A DNA stretch of 64,000 nucleotides from assembly GCA_023459055.1 (NCBI GenBank), contig JAEWVR010000018.1, forward strand, positions 124,001-188,000, written 5' to 3'. Below the pieces are notes generated by a model. The model saw nothing but the letters and a program-made list of their open reading frames with translations, had not been told where the DNA came from and did no database searches. Shown here in pieces: positions 63,153-64,000 of this stretch. The position numbers and the translations under genes are program-made. Within the stretch, counting starts at the first letter, position 1. The number at the start of each line of letters is the position of its first letter. The stretch is from Fibrobacterota bacterium. Its GTDB lineage: Bacteria > Fibrobacterota > Chitinivibrionia > Chitinivibrionales > Chitinispirillaceae.

Positions 63153-64000
63153 TATGCACCTCCACCGCTATACAGGAGCTCTTCCATACTCGATTTCCGG
63201 CGTTCTATTCTTGATGGATACAGTTTATTATTGCTTAACATCTCAAGAACAATTGTACTGTCAACACCAGGTGGTGCAGTAATTACCCATGATCGTTCAG
63301 ACTGCTGATCGACAGTGCAGCCGGCTTTTAAAATCTGCTCTGCAAGTGCCAGCGGATTCTGTTCCAGTTCAATTTCCGTTCCTTTGAATCCCTTATCAAG
63401 TAACTCATTCACTGCACCATCATAGGTTTTTTTTCCTTTTGACAAAACAATAACCCTGTCACAGACCGACTCAATATCCTCAAGCACATGGGTACTGAAG
63501 AAAATGGTTACTCCACTTTTAGCAAGCTCTTTAAACAGAGTTCTGAACAGACGGCGCCCTGGCGGATCCATACCGCTCATCGGTTCATCAAGAATCATAA
63601 GTTTTGGTGTTCCTAGAAGCGCTTGCGCCATGTTCAAGCGTTGCTGCATCCCTTTGGACATCTCTTTTACCTTTGATTTTGACTTATGCGACAACTGAAC
63701 AAGATCAAGCACTCTATCAATCTCGGCATTAATTCTTTTTTTGTCCAGATTCAGCAGGTGTGATGCAAAAGCAAGTGATTCGCGCGATGTCAAATGACCG
63801 TAAAAATACGGCTGCTCCGACAAATAGGCAACACCGTTACGGGCCCGGTAATCAGCAATACTGCACCCATGTACCCGCACATCCCCCGCCTGAGGATAAA
63901 CGAGTCCCATGATAGTCTTTATTGTTGTCGTTTTTCCTGCGCCGTTGGGACCAACAAACCCAGTCACATACCCACTGTGGACATCAAAGGAGACATCCAC
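63152..64000 (-). CDS. ABC transporter ATP-binding protein (partial, 5' end outside window)
   Basis: 282 residues visible, the N-terminus cut by the right edge. Walker A GPNGAGKTTT is near 17-26, Q-loop LSEQPYFYG near 60, signature MSKGMQQRLNMAQAL near 113-127, Walker B KLMILDEPMSGMD near 133-145, and H-loop FFSTHV near 165. It has a C-terminal extension of about 80 residues that follows the ABC fold. It energises the ABC-2 permease next to it. Confidence 0.92.
   Translation of the reverse strand: MDVSFDVHSGYVTGFVGPNGAGKTTTIKTIMGLVYPQAGDVRVHGCSIADYRARNGVAYLSEQPYFYGHLTSRESLAFASHLLNLDKKRINAEIDRVLDLVQLSHKSKSKVKEMSKGMQQRLNMAQALLGTPKLMILDEPMSGMDPPGRRLFRTLFKELAKSGVTIFFSTHVLEDIESVCDRVIVLSKGKKTYDGAVNELLDKGFKGTEIELEQNPLALAEQILKAGCTVDQQSERSWVITAPPGVDSTIVLEMLSNNKLYPSRIERRKSSMEELLYSGGGA

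Noticed and set aside
1..64000. CRISPR arrays, tRNAs, rRNAs, prophage or transposase genes
   Set aside because: No regularly spaced repeats, no TPsiC-like arms in tRNA context and no such protein motifs were found by eye.

Overview
The window looks like chromosome from a Gram-negative member of the Fibrobacterota, probably a Chitinivibrionia/Chitinispirillum-type lineage. Three things point there. A secreted GH16 lichenase (46020-46976) is circularly permuted in the way known from Fibrobacter succinogenes. A 1241-residue secreted protein carries a fibro-slime domain (34553-38278). Secreted proteins end in immunoglobulin-like or FlgD/T9SS-like tails. A KDO transferase and outer-membrane beta-barrels show a double membrane. 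No tRNA, rRNA, CRISPR array, prophage or transposase was recognised.

Layout. 1-5 kb: a TolQ/ExbB-like channel, then a three-gene set on the minus strand (HEAT-repeat/coiled-coil protein, orphan ParA ATPase, coiled-coil protein). 5-11 kb: secreted M6 metalloprotease, glycogen synthase glgA, a 57-codon gene resembling YjfB motility peptides, a LamG-like secreted protein and a NagD-type phosphatase. 11.5-18.5 kb: RpoD-like sigma factor, DUF401 and DUF502 membrane proteins, an RluA-type pseudouridine synthase, a small lipoprotein, an MscS channel and a rhomboid protease. 19.5-27.1 kb: a tightly packed eight-gene minus-strand operon (REC-GGDEF regulator, waaA, holA, truA, htrA, DUF4321, NlpC/P60 lipoprotein, pheA). 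27.4-34.5 kb: a lipoprotein/outer-membrane pair, DUF4912 plus GH57 glucan-branching enzyme, a small barrel protein and a metallophosphoesterase.

34.5-47 kb: the fibro-slime protein, a zinc-ribbon protein, an RND efflux pair, a regulator with two GntR-type helix-turn-helix domains, and the permuted lichenase. 47-57 kb: a 7TM hybrid histidine kinase, three consecutive membrane genes related to heterodimeric lycopene cyclases, rlmH, recG and a cellulose-synthase-like GT2. 57-64 kb: dnaK behind a near-perfect sigma-54 promoter, a Nudix/thioesterase pair, the tiny ribosomal protein THX gene, and an ABC-2 exporter that runs off the right edge.

The most unusual sequence-level signal is a set of dispersed palindromic repeats that sit at, or run through, stop codons (8766-8788, 18754-18836, 32618-32692, 33662-33681, 61648-61736, and less strictly 14574-14646 and 29869-29904). 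Some supply the last codons of the host gene. The best candidates for undescribed biology are the ParA/coiled-coil/HEAT set, the lycopene-cyclase-like triad with a fused degenerate member, the double-GntR regulator, and the sigma-54 control of dnaK.
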